Below are positions 50,191 to 58,832 of a DNA stretch of 64,000 nt, piece by piece. The notes under the pieces are model-generated. The model did not search any database. It was not told the DNA's origin and saw nothing but the letters and a program-made list of their open reading frames with translations. The stretch spans positions 1,992,001 to 2,056,000 of the forward strand of contig NZ_CP054699.1 in NCBI RefSeq assembly GCF_022558445.1, written 5' to 3'. This DNA is from Candidatus Contubernalis alkalaceticus. Lineage in GTDB: Bacteria > Bacillota > Dethiobacteria > SKNC01. How positions within the stretch are numbered: position 1 is the stretch's first letter; every line of letters starts with the position of its first letter. The position numbers and the translations under genes were made by a program.

Positions 50191-50979
50191 TTATACCACC
50201 ATTTTCCCGGGGGTTTTCTCACAATTACATTGGACTTCCTTGGGCATCTTAGCAATAGTTCCCATTATTAATTGCTTTACTTTATCAATATTTTCTGCCA
50301 TCATCTGCAGAACTTCCTCATGAGTTAAAATACTCTTGGATATTCCGGCTGCATAGTTGGTAACCAGTGTAACTGTGGCATAACACAAGCCCACTTCCCG
50401 GGCTAAAACTACCTCAGGTACGTTGGTCATTCCTACTACATCTCCACCCCAGGACCTAAACATCTTTATTTCCGCAGGTGTTTCAAATCGGGGCCCTTCA
50501 GTGCACACATAAGTTCCATAATCCAATACTTTCAAACCTGAAGGGGCAGAATTTTCCAACAAGTGCTTTCTTACCTCCGGACAGTAGGGTTCGGTAAAAT
50601 CAGTGTGCACAACCCCCTCTTGACCATCTTCAAAAAAAGTTAAAGCCCTTTGTTTGGTAAAATCGATAAACTGATCTATTAATACGGCTGATCCAGGTGG
50701 CATTTCCTCATTTAAGGAACCCACTGCAGCAGTAGAAATGATACGGTTTACTCCAACCTTTTTCAATGCCCAAATATTAGCCCGGTAATTTATTTTATGA
50801 GGCGGCACCCCGTGAGTCATTCCATGCCGTGGAAGGAAACAAACCTCTTTTCCCTGAAAAGAGCCCTGGTATATTAAAGCTTTCCCATAAGGAGTATCCA
50901 CATCTATCTCCCTTAAATCTTCTAATATTTTCGGATCATAAACCCCTGTTCCTCCAATTACCCCTACCCTTATTTCCAT
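50191..50979 (-). CDS. mtnP: Methylthioinosine/methylthioadenosine phosphorylase
   Basis: A 262-residue trimeric-type purine nucleoside phosphorylase: GGTGVYDP, LPRHGMTHGVPPHKINYRAN, TAAVGSLNEEMPPG, and GMTNVPEVVLAREVGLCYA. The base-binding loop reads VTNYAAG, with Asn208 and Ala210 where MTA phosphorylases have two Asp (TDYD). That Asn/Ala pair is the mark of enzymes favouring 6-oxopurines, such as methylthioinosine phosphorylase. Together with mtaD in the same operon this suggests hypoxanthine, not adenine, is released. It is the first gene of the operon; GGGAGGTAAC precedes the ATG. Confidence 0.85.
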   Translation of the reverse strand: MEIRVGVIGGTGVYDPKILEDLREIDVDTPYGKALIYQGSFQGKEVCFLPRHGMTHGVPPHKINYRANIWALKKVGVNRIISTAAVGSLNEEMPPGSAVLIDQFIDFTKQRALTFFEDGQEGVVHTDFTEPYCPEVRKHLLENSAPSGLKVLDYGTYVCTEGPRFETPAEIKMFRSWGGDVVGMTNVPEVVLAREVGLCYATVTLVTNYAAGISKSILTHEEVLQMMAENIDKVKQLIMGTIAKMPKEVQCNCEKTPGKMVV

Positions 50980-51224
50980 TAGTTACCTCCCTCTAATATT
51001 GTTTATACCTAAAAAACTATTTTTCCAGATGAAGCGTCAGCCTAAAAGCACTGGAAGCCCTGCCTGAACTTTCCTGAACTTAATTATTAACCTAAATTAC
51101 TTTTCTCCCTAACTAAATAACGGCAATTAATAAGGTTTGGCAAAATAAGACTCATAGCTTATTATAACTAATAATTATTGTTTAGGCAGTATAATTTTAG
51201 CAATTTATGAAAATATGCCATTTT

Positions 51225-52214
51225 TTATTTGTTTTTAATTTTTGAATATTGATTTTTTGCTTTATTTTTTTCTCCACTTAATTCGTAAAGTACTCCTAAT
51301 TCCAAATGAATAGCAGTTATGCCACCCTTCAATTGTGAGGCTTTTTCAACATAGTAAATAGCCTCTTTTAAAAAGCCTAAATTACCATATGATTTTCCCA
51401 AGTAATAAAAAATTTCCCAATCGTCATCAAAATATTTCAAAGCATTTTTGAAATGCTCAATACTTTCTTCAAATTTGTTCATATTATAACAGGTGGCCCC
51501 CAAATTAAAGTAGACATCCACAAAATTATTATCCAGTTTTAGAGTATTTTCAAATTCTTGTAAAGCCTCTTCATATCTTCCCTGTTCCGCATAAATGTTT
51601 CCTCTGCAGTTATGAGTAACTGCCTTAAACTTAGGGTTCTGATTCAAAGCCAAAATCAAGTTAAATTCTTTTAAAGCTTCCTCATGATTGCCTAATTCAC
51701 TATAAGCCATGCCTAAATAAAAATGACCGGCCATAAAATTTGGCTCTCTTATTATTACATTTTTAAATTCTTCTACTGCCTCATTCATCATAGATAAGTC
51801 AAAATAGCCTATACCCCTTCGAAAGAAACGTGTAGTTTCCAAATCATCTATACTCATAAAAACATTCTCATCCATATTTTGAAAGACATTTCTGGTTGTG
51901 GTGCCAGGATTACTAATTTTATCCTCCTCATTTTCAAAAGTTAAATCATCATCAATTAAATCTAATTTTTCCAATAACCCATCGGGTATAATATCAAATA
52001 GTTCTTCCGGTATATCTAATTTATATTTTAACTGCATATTATTCACTTTTTCCTCAAATTTAAGCCAATAATTCACCATTTGATCCATCTGTCTGCGAAG
52101 CTGTAAAAGTTGTTCTGTTAAAATTTCTGTTTCCTGGTCACTGGGAACTGATGACAACTGTCTATCAATATCCTCAAGTTTTGAAAATATTTTGTCAAAA
52201 AACTGGTCAATCAT
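51225..52214 (-). CDS. TPR-repeat protein with N-terminal coiled coil
   Basis: A 329-residue cytoplasmic protein. Residues about 1-65 form a coiled coil (LTEQLLQLRRQMDQMVNYWL). From about 130 on there are five to six tetratricopeptide repeats, for instance MAGHFYLGMAYSELGNHEEA and DVYFNLGATCYNMNKFEESI. Such proteins are protein-interaction scaffolds; partner unknown. It stands alone between the mtnP operon and the tRNA cluster. Confidence 0.85.
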   Translation of the reverse strand: MIDQFFDKIFSKLEDIDRQLSSVPSDQETEILTEQLLQLRRQMDQMVNYWLKFEEKVNNMQLKYKLDIPEELFDIIPDGLLEKLDLIDDDLTFENEEDKISNPGTTTRNVFQNMDENVFMSIDDLETTRFFRRGIGYFDLSMMNEAVEEFKNVIIREPNFMAGHFYLGMAYSELGNHEEALKEFNLILALNQNPKFKAVTHNCRGNIYAEQGRYEEALQEFENTLKLDNNFVDVYFNLGATCYNMNKFEESIEHFKNALKYFDDDWEIFYYLGKSYGNLGFLKEAIYYVEKASQLKGGITAIHLELGVLYELSGEKNKAKNQYSKIKNK

Positions 52215-52386
52215 ATTGTTTACCCTCCAAATAAAAAAATTCTTTGTACTGTTATTTGCAAAAATGATAGAATGTATACCTTAACATAAATGGGTGTAAA
52301 TTAAAATATGAAATCTTTTATACCCAGTCTGTGTAGGGATTTGTAGTGGATTTGTAGAAATTTGTTTAATTATTTTTATTTTTGAT

Positions 52387-52415
52387 TTGACGTGTTAAGA
52401 AAAATAAGTTATACT
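52387..52415 (+). promoter_or_regulatory. Promoter for the tRNA cluster
   Basis: TTGACG (52387-52392) and TATACT (52410-52415), 17-base spacer, 15 bases before tRNA-Gln. Confidence 0.8.
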
Positions 52416-52429
52416 ATAAATTGTTGTTT

Positions 52430-52504
52430 TGGGGTGTAGCCAAGCGGTAAGGCACGGGACTTTGGATCCTGCACGCGGAGGTTCGAATCCTCCCACCCCA
52501 GCCA
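52430..52504 (+). tRNA. tRNA-Gln (anticodon TTG)
   Basis: Acceptor TGGGGTG/CACCCCA, anticodon loop CTTTGGA with TTG, T-arm GGTTCGAATCC, encoded CCA; 75 bases. Confidence 0.97.
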
Positions 52505-52541
52505 TTGAATTATTTATAAAATGTGTTATAATGTTTTAGGA

Positions 52542-52617
52542 GAGCCATTAGCTCAGTTGGCAGAGCACCTGACTTTTAATCAGGGTGTCGAAGGTTCGAG
52601 CCCTTCATGGCTCACCA
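52542..52617 (+). tRNA. tRNA-Lys (anticodon TTT)
   Basis: Acceptor GAGCCAT/ATGGCTC, D-arm TAGCTCAGTTGG, anticodon loop CTTTTAA with TTT, T-arm GGTTCGAGCCC, encoded CCA; 76 bases. Confidence 0.97.
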
Positions 52618-52622
52618 TTTAT

Positions 52623-52708
52623 GCGAGAGTGGCGGAACGGCAGACGCGCTAGGTTCAGGGTCTAGTGCCCGTACGGGTGTGAGGGTTCAAGTCCCTCCTC
52701 TCGCACCA
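52623..52708 (+). tRNA. tRNA-Leu (anticodon CAG)
   Basis: Acceptor GCGAGAG/CTCTCGC, a long variable arm (TGCCCGTACGGGTGT) typical of class II tRNAs, anticodon loop TTCAGGG with CAG, encoded CCA; 86 bases. It lies only 5 bases after tRNA-Lys. Confidence 0.95.
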
Positions 52709-52759
52709 TTATTTTTAAAAAGATATTTTAGTTAAAAACATTTAAATCTTATAAATAAA

Positions 52760-52782
52760 AACCGAGAGCCCCCACTCCCGGT
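52760..52782. terminator. Terminator between tRNA cluster and lipoprotein genes
   Basis: AACCGAGAG...CTCCCGGTT imperfect stem. On the minus strand it is followed by TTTTTATTT, so it mainly ends the lipoprotein transcript; it may also stop the tRNA transcript. Confidence 0.55.
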
Positions 52783-52905
52783 TGATTTAACACAAATTAC
52801 TTACTTTCTCCTTCTGATAATTAAGGAGATTTTTCTTTTTCATAGTCTAATACCTATTAATGGTTACATTAATACTTGCTATCGAATTAATCTATCTTAC
52901 TACTG

Positions 52906-53412
52906 TTATTCGAAGTTAATAGTTCTAGCAAGATTAATTTCTCCGGTGAAACTCTCGGCTCCCATCCTAACCATATATATACCTGCTTCCTGGCCAGTTA
53001 TTTCACACGAATCTTCCTCCCCGATTGCAAAGTTATATAAAACTTCATTATTTGGAGAAATTAAAAGTAAACCTAAGTTTCCTGATTCAACACTTGTAAA
53101 ACTGTCAATCCTCAATCTATTCCCTTGCTTTATTTCTGTTGCCATTATACTACTAACTCCAGATGTTAAACCACCCTTCATAACAAGGCTGTCCAGATCA
53201 ATATCCTCAAACTGAGTGACTATTGTAATATTATTCCGGGTTGTAGCTGTACTAACTCCACTGGTTCTGGCGCTTATAGTTTTTCCTGATAATTTTTCTA
53301 ATGAAATTGTTGTTAGTTCAGTACTTTCTCCATTTGTGTCCTCAATATGACCGCATCCAGTTAGAAAACAAATCAATAAAAATATGATTACAGTTATTAA
53401 TGTCCTTTTCAT
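52906..53412 (-). CDS. Lipoprotein, beta-rich, unknown function
   Basis: A 168-residue protein with a signal peptide and lipobox LTGC (Cys20). The mature part is rich in Ser/Thr and beta strands; its C-terminal half (LRIDSFTSVESGNLGLLLIS, then GIYMVRMGAESFTGEI) looks like a small beta-sandwich, similar in pattern to pre-peptidase or carbohydrate-associated domains that respond to ligand binding. No family is certain. The neighbouring gene upstream also encodes a lipoprotein. Confidence 0.7.
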   Translation of the reverse strand: MKRTLITVIIFLLICFLTGCGHIEDTNGESTELTTISLEKLSGKTISARTSGVSTATTRNNITIVTQFEDIDLDSLVMKGGLTSGVSSIMATEIKQGNRLRIDSFTSVESGNLGLLLISPNNEVLYNFAIGEEDSCEITGQEAGIYMVRMGAESFTGEINLARTINFE

Positions 53413-53468
53413 TTAAGATTCTCCTAAATCCTGTTGTATTTTATTAGTTAACACATCCAATGCAGCTT

Positions 53469-53897
53469 TTATTTCACTTCAAATTTGACAGTTTCTTCAT
53501 GATTGTTATCTATGTAGAGTTCTACCTCATATTTTCCTTCAGGCCAATCATTATCCGGTTTAGATAAACCAAAAACAAATCCTGTATCTATATCTTTTGT
53601 AGTCATTTCTACCTCATCAATAACAAAAACAGGATCCATTTCAAGGTAAACCCAACTTGATTTTATTTTTGTTCCATCCGGAGCGTTAACTACATCCCCT
53701 GAAACATAAATCATAGGAGCATCTGTTGAAAAAGTATTTGTAACAACCGTCGGTTCATTAGTTTCTTTGTTTATGTCTGACGCAACCTGAATATTTTTGA
53801 AATTTGCAGTGCTTGCACTAAATTCACAACCAATAAGAAATAATAGCAACACCATACAAATCATGAAAACTGAAATACCAAAACCCTTTTTACCCAT
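53469..53897 (-). CDS. Lipoprotein with Ig-like domain, unknown function
   Basis: A 142-residue protein with a signal peptide and lipobox LIGC (Cys24). The mature part ends WPEGKYEVELYIDNNHEETV, the pattern of a small immunoglobulin-like or 'DUF'-type adhesion domain in surface lipoproteins. It lies 56 bases upstream of the other lipoprotein gene and both share direction and terminator, so they probably form an operon. AGGGAGGTT precedes the ATG. Confidence 0.7.
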   Translation of the reverse strand: MGKKGFGISVFMICMVLLLFLIGCEFSASTANFKNIQVASDINKETNEPTVVTNTFSTDAPMIYVSGDVVNAPDGTKIKSSWVYLEMDPVFVIDEVEMTTKDIDTGFVFGLSKPDNDWPEGKYEVELYIDNNHEETVKFEVK

Positions 53898-54229
53898 AAA
53901 AAAAACCTCCCTCTTTTTTTAAAAAAATTTTTTGATGGACATAATAAGAAAAACATAGCATAAGATACATTAATATGCAATAATATTATTTTTTTCTTAA
54001 ATATTAGTTATTCAAACATACTACTGTTATAGAGGTATTCTTCCCTGCTGTACCATAGTGTTGTTTTTCCTGGACCCAAGACTTCTGGTTACGGGACAAA
54101 TTAAGTCCAATTAATGTAAAATGAATTTAGTGCAAATTGACTTTTCCCTTCCAATATTTTATAATTTATGAAACAATATGTAAATTAATACCGATATATT
54201 ATAAAATCAAAAAAAGGGTTATTAATATT
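53898..54229. other. Divergent intergenic region
   Basis: No gene. It contains the methyltransferase promoter at 54137-54165 and a T-rich tract before the lipoprotein start; otherwise I see nothing. Confidence 0.5.
54137..54165 (+). promoter_or_regulatory. Promoter for the DNA methyltransferase
   Basis: TTGACT (54137-54142) and TATAAT (54160-54165), 17-base spacer. It overlaps an in-frame upstream ATG at 54137, which therefore cannot be the start. Confidence 0.8.
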
Positions 54230-55033
54230 ATGGGAAAAGATAAAATCAAACTGACAAAAAACCGATGTAACGAACTAGATGGTAAAACCTGGATTCGTAA
54301 CAGTATAAGCGTTTGGGATGATATAAGTAAAACTTCAGAAGAGAGCAAGCTAAAACACCCTGCCATGTTTCCTGTTTCCCTGGTGGAAAAGCTTCTAAAA
54401 ACTTTTTCCCGCAGGGGTAATACGGTTATAGACCCTTTTATGGGAAGTGGAAGCACCCTGGTGGCTTCCGCAGAAAACAATAGAAAATCAGTTGGGTTTG
54501 ATATCTCTAAAGAATTTATACAAATTGCTGAGAAAAGACTAAAGTCTTTTGATTCCGATCATTATAGAATCATCCAGGAGGACGCCAGAAACCTTTTAAC
54601 CCACCTGGCCCTAAACTCTGTTGATCTATGTGTTACTTCTCCTCCTTACTGGAATGTGTTAAGGGAAAAAAGAAGCGCAGATAAAAAAAATATTAGAAAT
54701 TATGGCGAACTGGGAGAAGACCTTGGAAACATAGAAAATTATCAGCAGTATTTAAACAATCTTACGGATATTTTTTGTGGTGTTAAAGAAGTCTTAAAGC
54801 CTGCAGCTTATTGTATCGTAGTAGTAATGGATATCCGAAAAAGAAGTGTTTTTTTTCCTCTACACATGGATCTCACTCATAAATTGACAGAACTTGGTTT
54901 CCTGCTGGATGATATTATTATCTGGGATAGAAAGAAAGAATACAACAATTTAAAGCCTTTGGGGTTCCCATATGTCTTCAGAGTAAATAAAGTGCATGAA
55001 TATATCATGATTTTTAAAAAACCTGATTCTTAA
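54230..55033 (+). CDS. Orphan DNA methyltransferase (SPPY type)
   Basis: A 267-residue amino-methyltransferase. Order: HPAMFPVSLVEKLLKTFS, then the AdoMet site DPFMGSGSTLVAS, GFDISKEFIQIAEKRL, and last the catalytic TSPPYWNVL. Motif order (I before IV in this family's N4C/N6A beta-like layout) and SPPY suggest N4-cytosine or N6-adenine methylation. No restriction enzyme, specificity subunit or second methylase is near, so it is an orphan that may regulate or protect. The start ATG 54230 is set by the promoter position; its ribosome site is weak (AAAAAAGGG). Confidence 0.85.
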   Translation: MGKDKIKLTKNRCNELDGKTWIRNSISVWDDISKTSEESKLKHPAMFPVSLVEKLLKTFSRRGNTVIDPFMGSGSTLVASAENNRKSVGFDISKEFIQIAEKRLKSFDSDHYRIIQEDARNLLTHLALNSVDLCVTSPPYWNVLREKRSADKKNIRNYGELGEDLGNIENYQQYLNNLTDIFCGVKEVLKPAAYCIVVVMDIRKRSVFFPLHMDLTHKLTELGFLLDDIIIWDRKKEYNNLKPLGFPYVFRVNKVHEYIMIFKKPDS

Positions 55034-55055
55034 GTTCAAAATATCATAGCAAACA

Positions 55056-55081
55056 AATAAGCGGCAAATCTGCCGCTTATT
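55056..55081. terminator. Bidirectional terminator
   Basis: An 11-bp perfect stem AATAAGCGGCA/TGCCGCTTATT with a 4-base loop between converging methyltransferase and ndk. Confidence 0.85.
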
Positions 55082-55110
55082 CTTATGTAATATTTTGTTT
55101 TCTCGATAAT

Positions 55111-55563
55111 CTACTGACCATACACCCAGCAATTCAGATCTTTTGTGTAACTTAGTATCTCTTCTGTTTTAAAAAAAAGATTAATTTCTCTCTCCGCACT
55201 CTGGAGTGCATCAGAACCATGTATCACATTATTGCCAGTATAAATGCCAAAGTCTCCTCTAATTGTGCCGGGAGCCGCCTCTGAGGGGTTAGTTTTCCCC
55301 AACATATTTCTCGCCAGATTTATGGCCTCCCGACCTTCCCAGATCATAGCCACCGCAGGACCAGAAATAATAAAAGAAACAAGTTCTTCAAAAAAAGGCT
55401 TCTCAACATGTTCTTTGTAATGCTCCTCTGCCAAAGACCTGGATATAATCAGCATTTTCATGGCCACCAGCTTGAGACCTTTTTTCTCAAACCTTTTAAT
55501 TACTTCTCCAACCAGGTTTCTTTGAACACCATCAGGTTTAATCATTACAAAAGTTTTTTCCAT
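55111..55563 (-). CDS. ndk: Nucleoside diphosphate kinase
   Basis: A 150-residue enzyme: [15 protein letters not shown] at the N-terminus and the phosphohistidine in [16 protein letters not shown]. It balances NTP and dNTP pools. The C-terminus ([12 protein letters not shown]) is slightly longer than in E. coli. It is the last gene of speD-speE-ndk. AAGGAGGT precedes the ATG. Confidence 0.97.
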   Translation of the reverse strand: MEKTFVMIKPDGVQRNLVGEVIKRFEKKGLKLVAMKMLIISRSLAEEHYKEHVEKPFFEELVSFIISGPAVAMIWEGREAINLARNMLGKTNPSEAAPGTIRGDFGIYTGNNVIHGSDALQSAEREINLFFKTEEILSYTKDLNCWVYGQ

Positions 55564-55589
55564 TATCGCGACCTCCTTGATTAAATCAA

Positions 55590-56504
55590 CTAGAAAGTAA
55601 ACAGGGGGCTGTCGTCCTGAATAATTCGCTTCTCTCTCTCTTTTCTGCTCCTTACATCTTTAGTAATGGAAAACAAATGCCTGTGAGTCTCACCATCATA
55701 GTATTTTAAACCTTTAATATTTCTCTCCTGTAAAATCTCATCAATTCTTTTCTCCGTTAAATGGTCAGGATTTATTTTTTTAGAAGCCAAGGTGAAACCC
55801 CACTGTGCATCATAAGAAGGTATAAAAGCGGCATAAGAACTAACATAAGGAAAAACCAAAGACATTGTGTTACAAATTGCAGTGTGACAGTCAATTAGAT
55901 TTATGTTAAAAGAACCAGACTGTAAAGCCATTATTCCATCTTCACCAAGCCTATTATTAATAATTTCATAAAACTGCTGTGTAAAAAGCATGTAAGAGGG
56001 CCCATCATCAAGAGGTTCAGTTAAATCACTAAATATTACATCAAATGTTTCTTCGGTCTCCTCCAAATACTTTCGGGCATCCATGAAAAAAAGATTTACC
56101 CTGGGATCTTGGAAAGAACCGTCATTCAATTCCGGTAAATATTTCTCACAAAGAACTACTACTTCCTTGTCAATATCTACCATAATTACTTTTTTTACCG
56201 ATGGATGCTTTAAAATTTCCCTTATAACAGCTCCTTCTCCACCGCCCACAATCATTACATTCTGTGGGTTTGAATGCAGAACCATAGCGGGATGTATTAA
56301 GGTTTCGTGGTATATATATTCATCTTTTTGGGCAGATTGAATTTTACCATCCAGTATTAAACAGCGGCCAAAAAAGTCTGTTTCGACAATTTCAATTGTT
56401 TGATAACGGGTTTTTCCACTATAAATGTATTTTGATATTCCATGCATATGAGCCTGGGTCTCGGTTGTATATTCAATAAACCATTTCCAGGTTGGTACAG
56501 TCAT
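55590..56504 (-). CDS. speE: Polyamine aminopropyltransferase (spermidine synthase)
   Basis: A 304-residue protein with the Rossmann-like core: [20 protein letters not shown] (substrate site), [14 protein letters not shown] (dcAdoMet site), VDIDKEVV and the catalytic [17 protein letters not shown]. It transfers an aminopropyl group to putrescine and releases 5'-methylthioadenosine, which the mtn operon could recycle. It lies 14 bases after speD. The C-terminal tail of about 25 residues is longer than usual and basic. Confidence 0.93.
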   Translation of the reverse strand: MTVPTWKWFIEYTTETQAHMHGISKYIYSGKTRYQTIEIVETDFFGRCLILDGKIQSAQKDEYIYHETLIHPAMVLHSNPQNVMIVGGGEGAVIREILKHPSVKKVIMVDIDKEVVVLCEKYLPELNDGSFQDPRVNLFFMDARKYLEETEETFDVIFSDLTEPLDDGPSYMLFTQQFYEIINNRLGEDGIMALQSGSFNINLIDCHTAICNTMSLVFPYVSSYAAFIPSYDAQWGFTLASKKINPDHLTEKRIDEILQERNIKGLKYYDGETHRHLFSITKDVRSRKEREKRIIQDDSPLFTF

Positions 56505-56518
56505 AAACTCTCCTCCCT

Positions 56519-56902
56519 TTACTGGTTTACCACCTGTTTATGAGACACTTCAAAATCAAAAATTCCACGCTTAACTTCATTGGCAGCCATATTCTGAGCG
56601 CAGAATTTAACTTTAATGTAGTCGCATGAAACCCACGGGTCGACAGTATCGCCGCAGGTGAATATATCCACTGCTGCATAACCTAGTTCCGGCCATGTAT
56701 GAATTGCCAAATGAGATTCTGATATCACCACAACCCCACTAACCCCCTGAGGACTAAATTTATGAAAGGCTACTTCTCTTATTTCAGCTCCAGCTTCTAA
56801 CGCAGCGGCTACCATAATATCTTCTATTTTTTTTAGGTCGTTTAACACCTCTGGGGTACAACCATACAACTCCGCTAAAACATGACGGCCTAAAGCGTTC
56901 AT
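56519..56902 (-). CDS. speD: S-adenosylmethionine decarboxylase proenzyme (class 1b)
   Basis: A 127-residue prokaryotic-type SpeD. The self-cleavage site is in [13 protein letters not shown], where Ser becomes the pyruvoyl group; [10 protein letters not shown] is the second family block. It makes decarboxylated AdoMet for SpeE. It is first in speD-speE-ndk, with AAGGAGG before the ATG and its own promoter. Confidence 0.96.
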   Translation of the reverse strand: MNALGRHVLAELYGCTPEVLNDLKKIEDIMVAAALEAGAEIREVAFHKFSPQGVSGVVVISESHLAIHTWPELGYAAVDIFTCGDTVDPWVSCDYIKVKFCAQNMAANEVKRGIFDFEVSHKQVVNQ

Positions 56903-57245
56903 TTACGTGCCTCCTTTGTGTTTATTATTGTTCCAAACAGTTTCCTTTTGAACGTCAAATTAAATTTTAACAGATGTACATAAAATGTCAATGATTTTAA
57001 TATATTTATTTCATTAAATAAAAATAGCTATTGTTTAAAGGGCAATAGCTTAAAAAAACAATCATTTCCTCTTATTATCTCTAATTATATATAACCTTAT
57101 ACTGTAAAACCTGAAATTAGTTAACTTCATCAATTCGTCACCAGAGCCTGATCATAATCCTCTTGATGACAGTAAAGGACTTTTTATACAGCGTGTGGAA
57201 TTCTTATATGAGTAACAGTAAATTTAATACTGAGGAGAATTTTTT
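56903..57245. other. Divergent intergenic region speD / C69 hydrolase
   Basis: No gene. It holds the speD promoter (56964-56991). A short hairpin (ATAGCTATTGTTTAAAGGGCAATAGCT, about 57028-57050) is present. No convincing promoter for the 57246 gene is seen. Confidence 0.5.
56964..56991 (-). promoter_or_regulatory. Promoter for speD-speE-ndk
   Basis: TTGACA (56986-56991) and TAAAAT (56964-56969), 16-base spacer, minus strand, about 60 bases before speD. Confidence 0.7.
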
Positions 57246-58571
57246 ATGTGTGATACCATGGTAGCTTTGGGAAACTCTACAACAGACGGGTCCGTCATCT
57301 TTGCAAAAAACAGCGACCGCCAACCGAATGAACCCTTAATAATGATAAGAATTCCTCGAAAACATTATAATCAAGGTGCAAAAGTCCGGTGTACTTATAT
57401 TGAAATAGATCAAGCCGAAGAAACCTATGAGGTCATGCTTTTAAAACCCTCATGGATGTGGGGCTGTGAGATGGGATGCAACGAATTCGGCCTAAATATT
57501 GGAAATGAAGCAGTCTTCACCAAAGAAAAATATGGGAAGGATAGTCTCTTGGGTATGGATATGGTGCGTATCGCCCTGGAGAGATGCAGAACCAGTGAAG
57601 AAGCCCTAACCCTGATCATTGATCTGTTAAGTAAGTATGGCCAGGGGGGAAACTGCGGCTATGAAAAGCATTTTACCTATCATAACTCTTTCCTGATAGC
57701 AGATATAAATTCCGCGTGGGTCCTGGAAACCGCCGGGGAATACTGGGCCGCAGAGAAAGTTAAAAATGTTAAAAGCATTTCCAACTGCCTGACCATCGGT
57801 AGAGAATATGACCGGTGCCATCCCCACCTGGTAGAACATGCGGTGGACAAAGGATGGTGCAAGAATGAAAAAGATTTTCACTTCGCTGCGTGTTACGGAA
57901 ATCCCTTAATTACTCGTTTTAGTGGATCTAAGCAGAGGTTAAGTGCCAGTAAAAACATCCTTGAAAAAGAAAAAGGCAGCATAAATGCTGACACCATGAA
58001 AAAAATTCTTCGGTCCCACGATGCCGGGACTGAAGGAAAACAATTTTCAAAACACTCTCTGAAAAGTATTTGCATGCATGGAGGTTTCCTGATAGGTGAC
58101 CACACCACAGGCAGCTATATTGCTTCATTGAATGAAAAATTATGCACCTATCTGATAACCGGCAGCTCTACTCCCTGCCTGGCTGTCTTTAAACCCTTCT
58201 GGATGATCCAGGAAGATATATTCTCTTTCAATGAAAAAGAAGAAGAAGCCGCCATAGACTTCTGGAGAAAAAGAGAACTGCTTCACAGGTCAGTTCTTGA
58301 GAACAGAGTATCCAATCTTTTATCTTATTTAACTGAAAGAGATCTTTTAGAAAATAATATAAATGCCATGATTGTTTCCCTAGACTTAAACAAAATAAAT
58401 GAAGACCAGCTGTTAAAAATTATGGATTTCGCCCTGACAAAAGAAGAGGCGCTTATAGATAAAGTTTTATGCTCTGCCTCCAATCAACCAGACAAAAACC
58501 AAGGAGGGGTTTTTTTCCGAAATTATTGGAAAAAACAAACCCAAAGCTTATACAAAATGAAAGGTAATTAA
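57246..58571 (+). CDS. C69-family (secernin-like) Ntn hydrolase
   Basis: A 441-residue protein of the dipeptidase/secernin family. Cys2 directly follows the start methionine (MCDTMVALGNSTTDGSVIFA) and would be the N-terminal nucleophile; KNSDRQPNEP and later GQGGNCGYEKHFTYHNSFLI are further family blocks. Such enzymes hydrolyse peptides or amide bonds; some act on acyl-amines. No signal peptide, so cytoplasmic. GAGGAG precedes the ATG. It stands alone. Confidence 0.88.
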   Translation: MCDTMVALGNSTTDGSVIFAKNSDRQPNEPLIMIRIPRKHYNQGAKVRCTYIEIDQAEETYEVMLLKPSWMWGCEMGCNEFGLNIGNEAVFTKEKYGKDSLLGMDMVRIALERCRTSEEALTLIIDLLSKYGQGGNCGYEKHFTYHNSFLIADINSAWVLETAGEYWAAEKVKNVKSISNCLTIGREYDRCHPHLVEHAVDKGWCKNEKDFHFAACYGNPLITRFSGSKQRLSASKNILEKEKGSINADTMKKILRSHDAGTEGKQFSKHSLKSICMHGGFLIGDHTTGSYIASLNEKLCTYLITGSSTPCLAVFKPFWMIQEDIFSFNEKEEEAAIDFWRKRELLHRSVLENRVSNLLSYLTERDLLENNINAMIVSLDLNKINEDQLLKIMDFALTKEEALIDKVLCSASNQPDKNQGGVFFRNYWKKQTQSLYKMKGN

Positions 58572-58598
58572 TCCCCTAAGGAGTAATCCTTAAACAAG

Positions 58599-58814
58599 TT
58601 ATTTTTTAATCGATTTACTTTTTATTTTCTGAGGTAAAACAACAGTAAGATAACCTGCAGCAAAACCAATCATCATGGAGAGTAAGATTATTATTACCTG
58701 AGGCATGCTTATCTTCCAGAACAGCAGATTTATTATTGTAACGTAGTTGTTCTGTACTAAAACAATTATAAACAATAAGACAAATATAAAAATAGCAATA
58801 AGTTTTGGTTTCAT
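58599..58814 (-). CDS. LapA-like small membrane protein
   Basis: A 71-residue protein with two transmembrane segments (about 5-22 and 38-60) split by NNYVTIINLLFWKISMP, which matches the LapA/DUF1049 pattern (Q-N-x-V...FW). A basic cytoplasmic tail follows (QKIKSKSIKK). In Gram-negatives LapA helps lipopolysaccharide assembly; its Firmicute role is unknown. It follows the SARP-like regulator by 18 bases. Confidence 0.75.
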   Translation of the reverse strand: MKPKLIAIFIFVLLFIIVLVQNNYVTIINLLFWKISMPQVIIILLSMMIGFAAGYLTVVLPQKIKSKSIKK

Positions 58815-58832
58815 TTTTTATTCCTCCTAAAT

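Noticed and set aside
50980..51224. SAM or other riboswitch upstream of mtnP
   Set aside because: No recognisable aptamer core; only a short tandem AGTTCAGG repeat and no clear terminator or sequestered ribosome site.
54137..54229. 31-residue N-terminal extension of the DNA methyltransferase
   Set aside because: The upstream ATG is part of the -35 element of the promoter, and family similarity begins after ATG 54230.
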